Shown here: positions 9,633 to 21,600 of the stretch, one piece after another
How the letters are laid out: each line of letters starts with the position of its first letter
How positions within the stretch are numbered: position 1 is the stretch's first letter
NCBI GenBank assembly: GCA_035457705.1
Contig: DATIBD010000098.1
Coordinates: forward strand, 1-64,000
From: DASPGQ01 sp035457705
GTDB lineage: Bacteria; Acidobacteriota; Vicinamibacteria; Marinacidobacterales; SMYC01
Reading direction: 5' to 3'
Length of the DNA stretch: 64,000 nt
Program-made: the position numbers and the translations under genes
Notes under the pieces: generated by a model
The model's input: the letters and a program-made list of their open reading frames with translations, nothing else
Told to the model about the DNA's origin: nothing
Database searches by the model: none

Positions 9633-12600
9633 GGCTGGCGCACCTCGAAGTTCACGATCGCCTCACGCTCCGCCGGCGTCAGATCCGATAGCTCCGCTGC
9701 CCCCGGCAGAAGATTCATCAAAGCCCCAGCCCGACCGACAGCCGTTGCTTCGTCGATCGCTTCGAGCGCGAAGTGAAGCAAGATCACGCGTCCTCCCGAG
9801 GGAATCGTGAGACGACGCCACTCTTCGTGCACCACGGAACCGTCCGTTCCCGTCCGGTCGGGAAGCGTGGGCGACGTCCCGCCGTACACGAGGGCAATCC
9901 CGCCTCCGTCTCCTGTCGAGCCCGCGAGGTATCGATCGGCCGCGTCGAGCAATGCGTCACCCGAAGACGTCGCGATATCGCCCGCTAGAGCGAGAACGCT
10001 TTCGAACGACAGGCTCACTTCGACGTCGATCGCACTCGGGTTGTCGAGAACGTCCAGCACCCGAACGTAGGGAGCGGCGGGGGGAACCTGGATTCGACGC
10101 GTATGCTCGATACCACCGAGTCGTATCGGACCGAGAACCGTCTCTCTTCCTGAGGGCGCAGGCGACGCAGCAAGCTCTGGGTAGCTCTTCGCGTTCGTGC
10201 GCACGCTCACGAACGATGGAACACCCCCGCTCACCGGATCCGGCTCGCCCCGAACCGATCCGTCGCGTTCGATCGATACGATCGGCTCCGGCGCATAGGG
10301 CAACAGCACCGCGGTTCCCATGCGCACGTCCACTGCCACCGGCGTGCCTTCCACGACGGTGCTGGACGCAAGACCCGTCCCTTCCAGAGAGTTCTCCGCC
10401 ACCACCGTCACCTCACCCACGGGAACGCCGTTTTCGGAGAACGTCACCGCGATGGGATCGACGCTCGCAGGCTTCGTGTACACCCCGCTGCTCGTCTCGT
10501 GCTTTCTCCCCTCGAGCGTCACGAACGTGTTCTCGTGCGGAGCAAGCACGACGCCCGAAGCGTCCCGCAGCTGGCCCTCCACTGTCCCCATGTGCGGCAG
10601 CGCGACGTCCGCCTGCACCGTCTCACCGGCAAGCCCGATGCGACCGATGGTGCCGCCTGGGACAGCCGAGGAGCCAGATGGCTCGTCGTACGTCACGCTG
10701 AAGGAGCCGAGGGCCACGCGTTCGAAACGATAAAACCCGGAGACGTCGGGCGCCGAAGACAAGGGCGGCAGGACGTTCGCGTTCACAAGGACGACCGGTG
10801 ACGTGCTCAGAGGCCCGCCCACCGCGTCCGTCACGAAACCCTCCACCGTCCCGTACTCTGGCAAGAAGATGTCCGCTTCGAGCAAGAGACTCAATGGCTG
10901 GAGCTCTCCCGCTTGATAGCCCACGAGCCCGAATCCATCCTCCGCCCGGAGCTCGTAAGAACCTTCCCGCCCGTTCAAGAAGACGAAGCTTCCATCCGCC
11001 TCGGTTGTAGCCGACACGAATGCCAGAGCACCTTCCGCTCTCAGGTCGACGCGAACGTTCTCGACCGGCGTCGTCCCGTCCGCTTCGAAGACGAAGCCCT
11101 TGATGACGCTCGCATCGAGGGTGAGATCCCGAGTCAGCGTCTCGCCCGCTTGAGCGGCCGTGACCGTCTCCTCGCGGCTGATCGAAGGTACGGCCGGAAA
11201 CTCTGCGCGAACTCGAACGGTCGTGCCGGGTGACACGGCCCCAATGAAGCGGTAGAGGCCCGCCTCATTGGTGACGGTGGAATCGAGAAGGGTCGCGCCG
11301 TCATCAGAGCGCAGCTCCACGGGAGCGTTCCCGACGACGCTCTCCCCATCGGCGGCGAGCACCCTGCCTTCGACCGTCGCGTCCGAAGGCCGGATCATCG
11401 AAATCGCGACAATCTCATCGTGTGCTGTAACCGTTGCGCTCTCTTCGCCCACGAACTGCCCGCCCGATTCCGCACGCACGACGAATCCGGGCTCGGGTAC
11501 GACGGCGATGGACCGGAAGCCGCTCGCATTGGTCGTGCCCTCCGGACGGAACGTCGAGCTGAAGCTGTCGCGGATCAAGATAGTGACACCGGAGATTCCG
11601 TCTCCGGTGTCCTCGTCGGTCACGGTGACTTCGACCGTCGCCGTCTTCGGTAACGCAATCGGGAGGGCAAGGGACTGTCCGTCATCCGAGAGCTGTCCTT
11701 GCACCTCGGCGGTGATGTGCTCCCGGCCTATCGCCGGATGGTGCGCCGTCAGAGTCAGCGGGCGCACCGCGTAGACGTTCGTGAGCTGATAAAAGCCTGT
11801 GCTGTCGGCAACGTCCGTCTGGGGTGTCACGTCTACCCCAGATACATCCACGTCGGCGAACGCCGCAGCCGTCGTGCCATCGCCGAAACGCACCGTACCG
11901 TTTACCGTCCCGAACGCCGGGATGATCTCGGTGACGACGAGGAGCTGCCCTGTCGTCGCGATCGCATGGTTCGTGTCCAATGTGACCGAGCCAGAGTTGG
12001 TCGGGTGCCGCACCGAAAGGGCAAAAGGGCCTCCGGGTACGTTCGTGAAGTTGGAGGGTGTTTGACCCGAGGCGTTCGTGAATCGGGATTGGATCCGACC
12101 GAGGCTGTCGGTGATCTGCACGAACGCCGAGCTCGCCGGCGGGTTCGTCGCGCCTGCCGACTCGAATAACACCACGACCCCGACCTCGCCGAAAACGGGG
12201 AGATGGATGTCGTGCGTCAAAGGCACGGACGCATTTACGGTGATGGCTTCGTTGATCGTCGACTGATTCCTGATTACTCGCAGGGTGTAATCGCCGCTCG
12301 GAACATCGACGAAACTGAACTGGCCGCTCGGGTTCGTCGTGTTGCTGCGCGAAAGCCCCGCTCCGGGTCCGGTCACCCCGATGAGAGAGACCGATTGACC
12401 AGTCACCGGGTTTCCGTCTCCATCGAACAAACTCCCGCTCACCGTCGTCGCTTCCGGCAGCGCCAGGTCCACCACCGCGATCTCGTCGGGTACCAGGTTC
12501 ACAACGGCGCTCGTCGCGAGGAAACGCCGTTCGTTCGCCGTCGGTCTCACCGCTACGGTCATGGGCGTCGCGTTCGAGGTCACCGGCGCGTAGAACAACC

Positions 12601-15600
12601 GTCCCTCGCCATCAGTGACCCATTGCGCCGTTCCGGAATTAGCGATGAAGTTCACGTTGGATTTTTCCGGGAAGCCGTCGAACCGGGTGACCCTCACGTC
12701 CACCGAGGACGTGCCCGAGAAGATGAAATCCTGCAGCGAATGGCCGACCTCATCCGTCGCCTCACCCCGTACCGAAAGCTCTGCGACCTGCACGGTCGCG
12801 CCATCGAAGTCCACCACAACGCGCGCGATCGCATCGAAAGTCGCGAACGGGAGCACGACCGTGTCGTTTCCGTTCGGAAACGAAGCCGTCTGCGACTCGC
12901 TCAGAGTCCCCTGGGCGTCGAAGAGGTCCACTCGAACCCCGGAGAGCTCCGCCAACGAGCGCGGAACGACCTCGACCTCGGTGACGCGCACCGGCACCTC
13001 GGTAAAGAGCTCGATGGTGTCAGCCGCATCCTCCGCGGTCGTGGCCCAGTATGTGGCGACGTTGCGGTCGAAGGCCTTGTCGAGCGTTGAGCTCGAGCTC
13101 TCGGAGCTCGGGATTGAGGTGACGGCTGGAGCGTCCTGCAGAAGGGTCGCCCCCGTGAAATCGCCCGGGAGCGAAAGCGATAGCGTTTCACCGAAGCGAG
13201 TGAGCGACGTCTCGACGGTGAAGCCGACTCGGGGAACGACGAAGTTCGCCTGAGGATCGCCCGCGAAGCGGAATCTGCCGTCATCGACGTTCTGGCGGCG
13301 CCGCCTTCGATAAAGAACGTGGTCGCTCTGAAAATCGATAGAGTACGTACCCGTCCCGGTCGCCGAGCCCACTTTCGTGACGCCGTCTTCCGCGAAGAGC
13401 GAGCCACTCACCCGGCCGTCGAGCCGGGGTAACGGCTCCACCGAGCTCACCCCTCCCTCGGGAAGGACGAAGTTCACGATGCCGGAAACCTCCTCTCCCT
13501 CGAGTCCCACCAGCCCCTCGGGGGGAAGGGCTGCAAGTCGTTCCGCGGCCGCTCGCGATGCCGTCCGCGAAAGCTCCTGGGAGACGAAATGTAGGAGAAA
13601 AACTCGATCGCCTGCCGATAACGAGAGCTCGTACCGCACCGTAAGTCGCGCGTGGCTTCCCACGCTGTCGAGTCCCACGAATGACGGGGTGAGCGCACCC
13701 GAGGCCCCGAGCACGAACGCCGTCGCGGGAATACTGAAGACGCCGTCGAGAAACGGATCGTCGTCGCGCGTGTCGTCGACCACGAGCCACAGCTCTCCCA
13801 CGTCCACCAGGGTGTCGCCGTCGAACGAGTCCACGACCGCAGGAGAGCCCACCGAGACCCGGATGTTCGACACAAGATCGGCGGAGACGTCGATCGGATC
13901 CGGGCCCGTGTTCTCCAGGACTTCCAGGTAGCGTGCGAAATAGCCGTCTGGCGGAACGTAGACCTTCCGCTTAACGTTCAAAGCGCCGATCGCCTCAACT
14001 GCAGTCACGAGCTCACGATTCGCTTCTTCGCGCGCGCCGAATGGATCTCCCGCGAAACGCGTGGTGACGCCGTCCACGGTGACTTCGAGCAGAAGGCCGT
14101 CCGGATCGCTCGCGTCGAAGAGCTGATCCAACGCCCCCACGATGGCCCCGGTCTGCGCGATCCGGTAGTTCGCATTATTGCCGTCGTGTAACTCCACACC
14201 GGATGAAGGGAACGTGAACCCGTTATCGACCAGCTCGAGATCGACGGTCACGGTTTCTCCGTCGGTCGTGACCGCTCCTTGCTCTTCCCGCAAGAAACCC
14301 TGAGAGCCATCGCGGGCGGAGATACGGAAATCACCTACCGGAACTATGGTCAACGTGTAGGCCCCGTCGACCGCGGCGCTCGTCGTCGTGCTCTGGATGC
14401 CGCCGATGTCGGGAGCCTGGCTGGTCAACGTGACGACGACACTCGACGAGAGCGTCTCCCCGGCAGGCGCAATGACCCTTCCTGTAACCGTTCCGGCACC
14501 CACGAGCTCGATGTCGACCGCCGCCGTGCCGCCCGAGGGCACGACGACGCCCCGCCTGCGGCCGCGCAGCTTCCCGTTCGACACGACATCCACGCGGTAG
14601 GGGCTATCGGAGGGCGCCAGGTCCGGGACGAAGTAGCTTCCGTCGGCGGCTGTCATTGCCCCGGCCTTCGAGACGTTTCCGCTCTCGCGAAAGACGAGCA
14701 CGCTCCCCCCCGCCACCGCGGTCCCGCCAGGAGCAGTGACGATACCCGCAATCGCACCGGGAGGCTCGAGCACGAGCACTACGGTGGCGCCCGGAGCAGC
14801 GATTGCTGTCGCCGAGGTGGAGATCGATGAGAGTGGATCCACTGCCGTCAAGTTGACATTTCCGAACGCGACGTTCGCGAAGACTGCCTCCCCGTTCGCA
14901 TCGGTAGCCGCGTTTTCCACTCGGCTCTCCCCGAACAGCGCGTACGAAAGCGTGACCTGAACGCCCTCGAGACGTTGAGCGGTCGCGTCCTCGACGACGA
15001 CGAGCAGATCACCGACGCCGTTCATCGTGATATCGAAGCCCGTGAGACCCGCCATTCCGAGCGTCCCCGTGCGCCGACCGCGGTCTCCGTCCACCGGGTT
15101 CGTCACGTCGAGGGTGAACCCGCCGAGCGGCACGCTGTCGACCGTGTAGCTCCCGTCACCTAGCGTGGAGGCGAAACCGACGATGCGGGTGTCCTGTGTG
15201 ACACGCACCTCGAGCGTATCGGTCGGGATCGAGCCGTCGAACGCGAGAACCTGTCCCGAGATCGGGGCGACGAGCTGGATCGGGATGTCGCCCGTGTCGA
15301 TGACCCCATCGGTCGAACCGACATCGACGACCCGCGAGCCCGTGAGGCCAGCGCTCGTCGCGACGAGTGTCACCGTCCCGCTTGCGACATTTTCGATCCG
15401 GAATCGGCCGTCCGGCCCGGCCAGGGCGCTCGTCGCACCGGACGACGCCGTCAGCGTAACGCTCGCGCCGTCGACCGGAGCACCCAGGTTCGTCACCCGA
15501 CCCGTGATGACCGTGCCTCCTGTCACGAAGGAGCTCGTGAAGTCCGTACCCAGCCTCCGGTTAAACGTGTCCTCGATAGACTCGTCTACGAGCACCTCGA

Positions 15601-18600
15601 TCGACGCCGACGGCGGAAGGAACGGGTTCGGATCGAACATCAGGGTGAGACCGTCTCCGGAAACGCTCGACGTGCCCGCAATATTCGCGCCGCCCGAGCT
15701 CACCACAAAGCGGCCCGGCACGCTCGCCGCCTTCACCGGATCGGTGAACGTAACGACGATGCTCGAGTCGGGCGCTACCTCGCTCGCGCCGGGAGCGGGC
15801 ACGATGGCAGCCACCCCGATCGGCTCGAGGTCGAGCACGAGTGTCCCCGCGTCTACCGGTGCGAACGGCGGCGGGTCGGGTAGTGACACGGTCGCTGTCG
15901 TGCGAGCGAGCCCGCCCGTCACCGGGTCTTGGGCTTTGATGGTAAACGTACCCTCGGGAACGCCGGCGATCGAGAACGCGCCCGTCGCGCTCGTCAGGAC
16001 GGACTGGAAGACATCGCCGCCGCTTATCGTGACGACCACGTTCGCAGCCGCCACGTTGCCCCCGAGCCCGTCGGGCTTGACGACTACTCCCTCAACGCTC
16101 GTCGCGGAAGCGAGCTGGATCGCGATGGTGTCGCTCGCGCCGTCCGACGCGATGTTCCCCATCGCGGTTCCGCTAAGAGGCGAGCCATCCACGGAGAGCG
16201 AGAGGTTGTAGTCACCCACGGGCACGCCTCGAAAGGCGAACGTTCCATCGGATGCAACCGTCGTGAGCTCGTCCCGCGCGAAAGGGGCCGAACGCGTCAA
16301 GCGCACGCGGCCCACGGTGAGGTTGGACCCGTCGGAGTCGAGCGCCGTTCCCGAAACCGTGCCGGTTCCATTCATGATGACGTCCACGGGGAGCGACTCG
16401 CCCGCGCCAAGCGCACCGGCGACGATGCCAGCGTCCGGCCCTCCGGTCTCTTGGGCCCTGAGAGTGAAGTCCCCCGCCGGCACGAAGTCGAATTGGAAGA
16501 GGGCGGAAGCGTTCGACTGACCCTGGAAGAGGCCCTTGCGCGGTTTGAGGGTGAGTGCCGCACCGGCGACAAGATCGATGCCGTTGGCCCTCAGCACCTG
16601 GCCTTCGATCGTGCCGCTCGGCTCGAGAGCAATTTCGATATCGGTTATCTCTTCTCCGTCCTCGGATATATTTCCCGAGACCGCGCCAACGAGTGGTGCA
16701 ACGCCCGGAAGCGTCGCCTGAAGGATGAAGCTTCCGACGGGAATACCCTCGAATAGAAACTCTCCGTTCGCGCCCGAAGTGGATGTCGCTCGCAGGTTGG
16801 CGACGGCGCTCGAGAGTCCCGTTGAAGAGGTGACCTCGACCTCCGCTGCGGCGATACCTACACCTCCGCTCGTCACCCTCCCCGAAAGCTTCCCGAGACC
16901 GAGAGCAACGATCGTCAGATCGATCCCCTCGCCTTCGGTCTCGATCGTGCCCGAGGCTTCGCCGATCCGGCCCGTCAGCGGATCGGTGGCCGTTGCGAGC
17001 AGGCTTCCGGCGGGAACGAACTCGAAGGCGAACGCTCCCATCTCGCCCGGCTGACTCGACGTGGTCGTCGATCCGAGAAGTCTTCCGGTAGACCCCTGGC
17101 GAAGGAGGACTTCCGCGTTGGGTACCGGGTCGACTCCGTTGGAAGACAAGAAGGTTCCGGTCACGCGACCGGTAACGGAGAGGGATACGGTGACTCGCGT
17201 CAGTATTGCGTCTTCGGCAACGACGCCGGTGCCCCTACCGCCTCGGCCCAGGCTATCGTTCGCGGTGACGGTGAAGCTACCCTCCGAAATGCGCGGCAAC
17301 ACGAGCTTCCCGTCGTCGAAAGGTGTAATGATTCCCGTTGCGCGGTCGAAGGGGAACGTCGCACCCTTTAGCTCGACGAATGCGTCATCGGCAGGAGCTC
17401 CGTCTCCCTTGACCACAGTGACCTCGACAGGACTTCGGCCCAGGAGGCGCAAGTCCTTCACCGATTCCTGTCCTCGAAGAAGGAAGATCATCTCGCGCGC
17501 CACCTTCCCCGTCGCGCTATCGGAAGCGGTCAGCGTGTATCTGCCCTGAGGGAAGATCGGGGCGAACGCGTAGCGACCGGCGTTATCGGTCGCGACCGTG
17601 ACGTCGGGTCGGGCGCCTCCCGAGGCTGTCACGCGGACGCCTGGGCCGGAGGGCGTCGTACCGTCAGGCAGAAATACCGTTCCGGAAAGCTCTCCGGTGA
17701 TGTTCGAGGAAAGCTCGAGCTCGATGGTTCTCGTCTCCCCGGGTGTGAGGAAGACGTCGCTCACCGAGACGGGAACGGGGAAAAACGTGGGCGCCGACGC
17801 CGACACGGTGAACGCGCCCAGCGGAATGTTCTGAAATGAAAAGGCACCGTCGATGCCGGTCCGCACCTGCTGCGCCGAAGCCTCGTCGACGAAACCGCAA
17901 ACCGCCGGGTCGAGCCGCTTCGATGCAAGCACCACATCCGCTCCGAGAAACGGCCCGTTCGCGTCCACGACGACGCCAGTAGCCGTTCCAAAGCCACTGA
18001 AGCGAAGTACGAGAGCTCTTTCATCTCCCGCGTGCTGGATCGATGACGTCCCCGTAGCAACGTCGCCGCCTTTCACCGCTTTCACCGTCGCGGTTCCCAG
18101 GGGAACGTCCTCGAAAACCGCAACGCCGTCAGGGCCGGTGAAAACTTGCTCCCCTGCGCAAGGGTCGCCGATGGTGCGGATCGCGGCGTGGTTCTGAACC
18201 GGCACACCCATTTCGTCGAGCACCGTGACGATCAGGCGCCCCGTTCCGGGAAGCTGCAGGTCGACGCGGGTCGTTGCCGATTCGGCAACCGTGGCTGAGG
18301 TCGAGACGCTGTTGCTCGAGCTCGGCTCACGGGCGGAAACCCCGTAAGTCCCCGGCGAGAGCTCGTCGAAGCGAGCTTTGCCGAGGGCGTCCGTCGAAAG
18401 CTGTCTTCCCGCCGCGGTGACGAAGGCTGCGGCCGCACCGACGGGTGAGCCCATGGAGTCATGGACGGTCACCTCGATGGCTCCAAAATCATCGATGAAG
18501 AAGAAGACGTCCTGATCGACCAAAAGGGTCTGGCCAGGGGCGAACGTTCCCGTGATCGAAGCTTCCTGCGAACGAACAAAGTCGATGGCAAGGATGCGAA

Positions 18601-21600
18601 AGATCCCAATCGGTACCGGAACGTCGACGAAGCCGTAGGCTCCAGACGCGTCGGTCTTGGTCACGGCCGCCACGAGCTCGTTAGCGCCGGTACCATCGAG
18701 CACGAGATAGAAGACGTCGATATCGGAGACCGGGGTCTCGACTCCCTCATAGGACTCGAAGACACGACCAGCGACGGTACCAACCGTCAAGTCGATGTTC
18801 ACGTCCACCGTCGCGAAAGTTCCGGCCCGAGCGATGTTTCCGAACGCGAGACCCGAGGAGGTCTCGTACACGGCCTTCACCGTGATGGGCCCGACGACGA
18901 TGCCGTTGGTGATGTAGCGTCCATCGCCGTTCGTTTGGACGACCGCCGAGCTCGTCGGATCCAACCCGCTGATCACGAGCACCTGGGCATTCGGCACGGG
19001 AATGCCATTCGCGTCGCGGACGACGCCAGTCACCCCGCCTCGTCCCAGCAAGACGAGATCCACGACGATACTCTCGCCGTCGAAGACGACGTGCGTCGTC
19101 AAAGAGCGAACCGAGCCCGATTCCGGATCGGACGCTCGCATCGAGAAGGGGCCATCCGGGCTCTTCCGCACCCAGTCGAACTGGTAGCGCCCGAGTTTGT
19201 CCACGGTCTTGCTGGAGATGCCCATGACGTCGCCCGGTATCGAGTTGATGTAGAGGACTTCCGCACCAGGAACCGGTGTGCCGTCCGCGCTCAGCACCCT
19301 TCCGGAAACGATCGCGCCAGCGTCGGTCAAACGCGAATCGATGGTGCGAGTCGAATGGACGAGCGCATCACCGGTCGCGCCGAAGAGCCCCGAGACCGCA
19401 ACCTGGCGCTCGACGAGCCCGCCAACGGGCGCTTCCATGAAGAGGAACGAGAGTCGTCCCGAGAGCTGAAGTGATGCGGAGGCGACGGCATTGTCATCGA
19501 CGGCGTAGTTCTCCACGTCGAGGACTTCTGTCTCCCGCATCGGGCGGTCGAAGAGGAGGGCGACGACACGACCCCAGGGGTCCGCGCCCGAGAGGGTCTC
19601 GGGTCCGATCGTAGTGGCCGCGATCAGCGTCGGAGGAGGCGTCACGATGAGCTCCTGCGACGTTTCATTCACCGTTTCCTCGAACGCTCCGTCGCCGTCG
19701 CGGTCGATCCGGAGTGTCAGCGTCGGATTCGACACGAGAAGATCGATCGTGAGCCGGCCTTTTTCGCCTGGGCTCGTTTCGACTCCGGCAAACTCGTGCA
19801 ATCCGATTCGCCCGTTCGCGCGCGGCAGGCTCACGGTCAGGTCGAAGCTCGAAGAAGCCGCCGCCATGCTCGAGAAATCCCACTCGTACAGGGTCGACCC
19901 GAGTCGCGTCGCCACGCCGATGCCCCGACCCGGCGATGCGTTATCCGATAAGGGCAGGAAGACGGCATTCGGGAGAGTGCCGACGCCGTTTGGCACGAGC
20001 GTATGCCCCTGGACGTCTGCGAGCGTCCATTGAATCGGAGCCTCGCCGCTCCCCCGCCCCACGGCGATCAGAATGTGAGACGAGAGCCCGGAAAGAGCCG
20101 TCGAAAGGCTCCGCTGGAAATCTCCGATACCGCTCGCCGGGCCGAGGGCATGGCCAATGGCTTCGAAGAAGGCGCGCCCGGCATCGGTCTCGCGGAGCAG
20201 TTGCTCGAAGCCCCGGTCTTCCGAGTGGGCCCATGTGAACGCGAGATTCTCCAGCGCCAGGCTCACGGGCTCGCCGAGCTGCACGCGAAAACCCGCCTCC
20301 GCCAGCTCGGTCGCACGATCGAGGACGGCCTGTTTCGAGACGCGGATCACGCCAGCGGAAAGCGTGCCCGAGGGCGCGGTCGCCACACTCCAACCGGCAC
20401 CGAGAGCGCGCAGCGCGGCCTCGACCACCGCCGCTGGAAGCGACTCGGCGCTCTTGGGAAGAACGATCGTGTCCGGGGATAGCGGAACGCCGCGCTCGCC
20501 GACGCCGAGCTGAAAGAACAGATCGCCCGTCCCTTGCTCGACGTTCAGATACGAGGCCCTCAACTGCCCGGTCGTTTGGGAAAGGAATCGGAACTCGAGC
20601 ACTTCCGAGTCGCTCGGCCCGAGCGTGGGAATCGGGGCGGGCGGACCCGAGAGGAGCGTCGCCCCCGAGATGCGCGTGGGATCGAGGCGAACCGTCACGA
20701 GGTTGGCCGGCGTGGTCGATACGTTCGTCACGGTCACGAACAACGAAAACTCCTCGCCCGCACGCACGGTGGCGGGCGCTAAGAACGTGAGATGTAATTC
20801 CGGATTTCTGACGAGCACTCCGCCCCGCGCGACTCCGCTCATGGGGACGGGACCGATTGGAAGGCCCTCGAGGGTTCCCTCGATATCAAAGCGAACTTCG
20901 TGGAAGCCCTCGCGCCGGCCTTCGAGGAGGAACTCCGCCGTGCCTTGTTCGCCCGGATCCAGCCGGTTCGAGCCACCTTCGGTCTCGAAAGTGAATTCCC
21001 CGCCCTGTGTCTGCGCGGGAACGAGCGGATCGTCCGAGCTGCCGGTTACGCCGTCGTCCCCCGCGGGCAGCGAGATCGACGCTTCGATACCCTGCACCGA
21101 GAGCCCTGACGCAAGCGGGGCTCCGTTCGAGATGACGAGAAGGGCGCTGAAAAACTGGTTGAGAAAGCCGACGTCTCCGGGAATCACGAGCAATGCCGGG
21201 ATCGAAGCGTCCGCAAGGAGTGGCAAGAGCTCGATCTCCAGATCGGGCGGGAAACTGGGTTTCATCATCACCGGCACGATGCCGGCATTGACTAGAGGAA
21301 GGGAGCCACCCTCGAGATCGACGCTCTGCGTCGGTCGAATCGGGACGGGGATTCCGTTCGAATCGAAGATGACGGGAAAATCGATGGTGACCGGATGGGA
21401 GTCCAGGGTGAGAGCCAGAGTGAAGTTGAACCCAGTGAAGCTGTCGTCGCCAAAGAGAATGCCCATTTGGCGAATCTCTTCGAGCGTGAGGGGACGCGTG
21501 GTGACTTGCGTGACGAGCAGGCGGTCGATGACCTCGACCGTTACCGAATCGGGTGAAGCGCGAAGGAAGGTGACGCCATCGTTCTCGAGGTGGATGTCGC

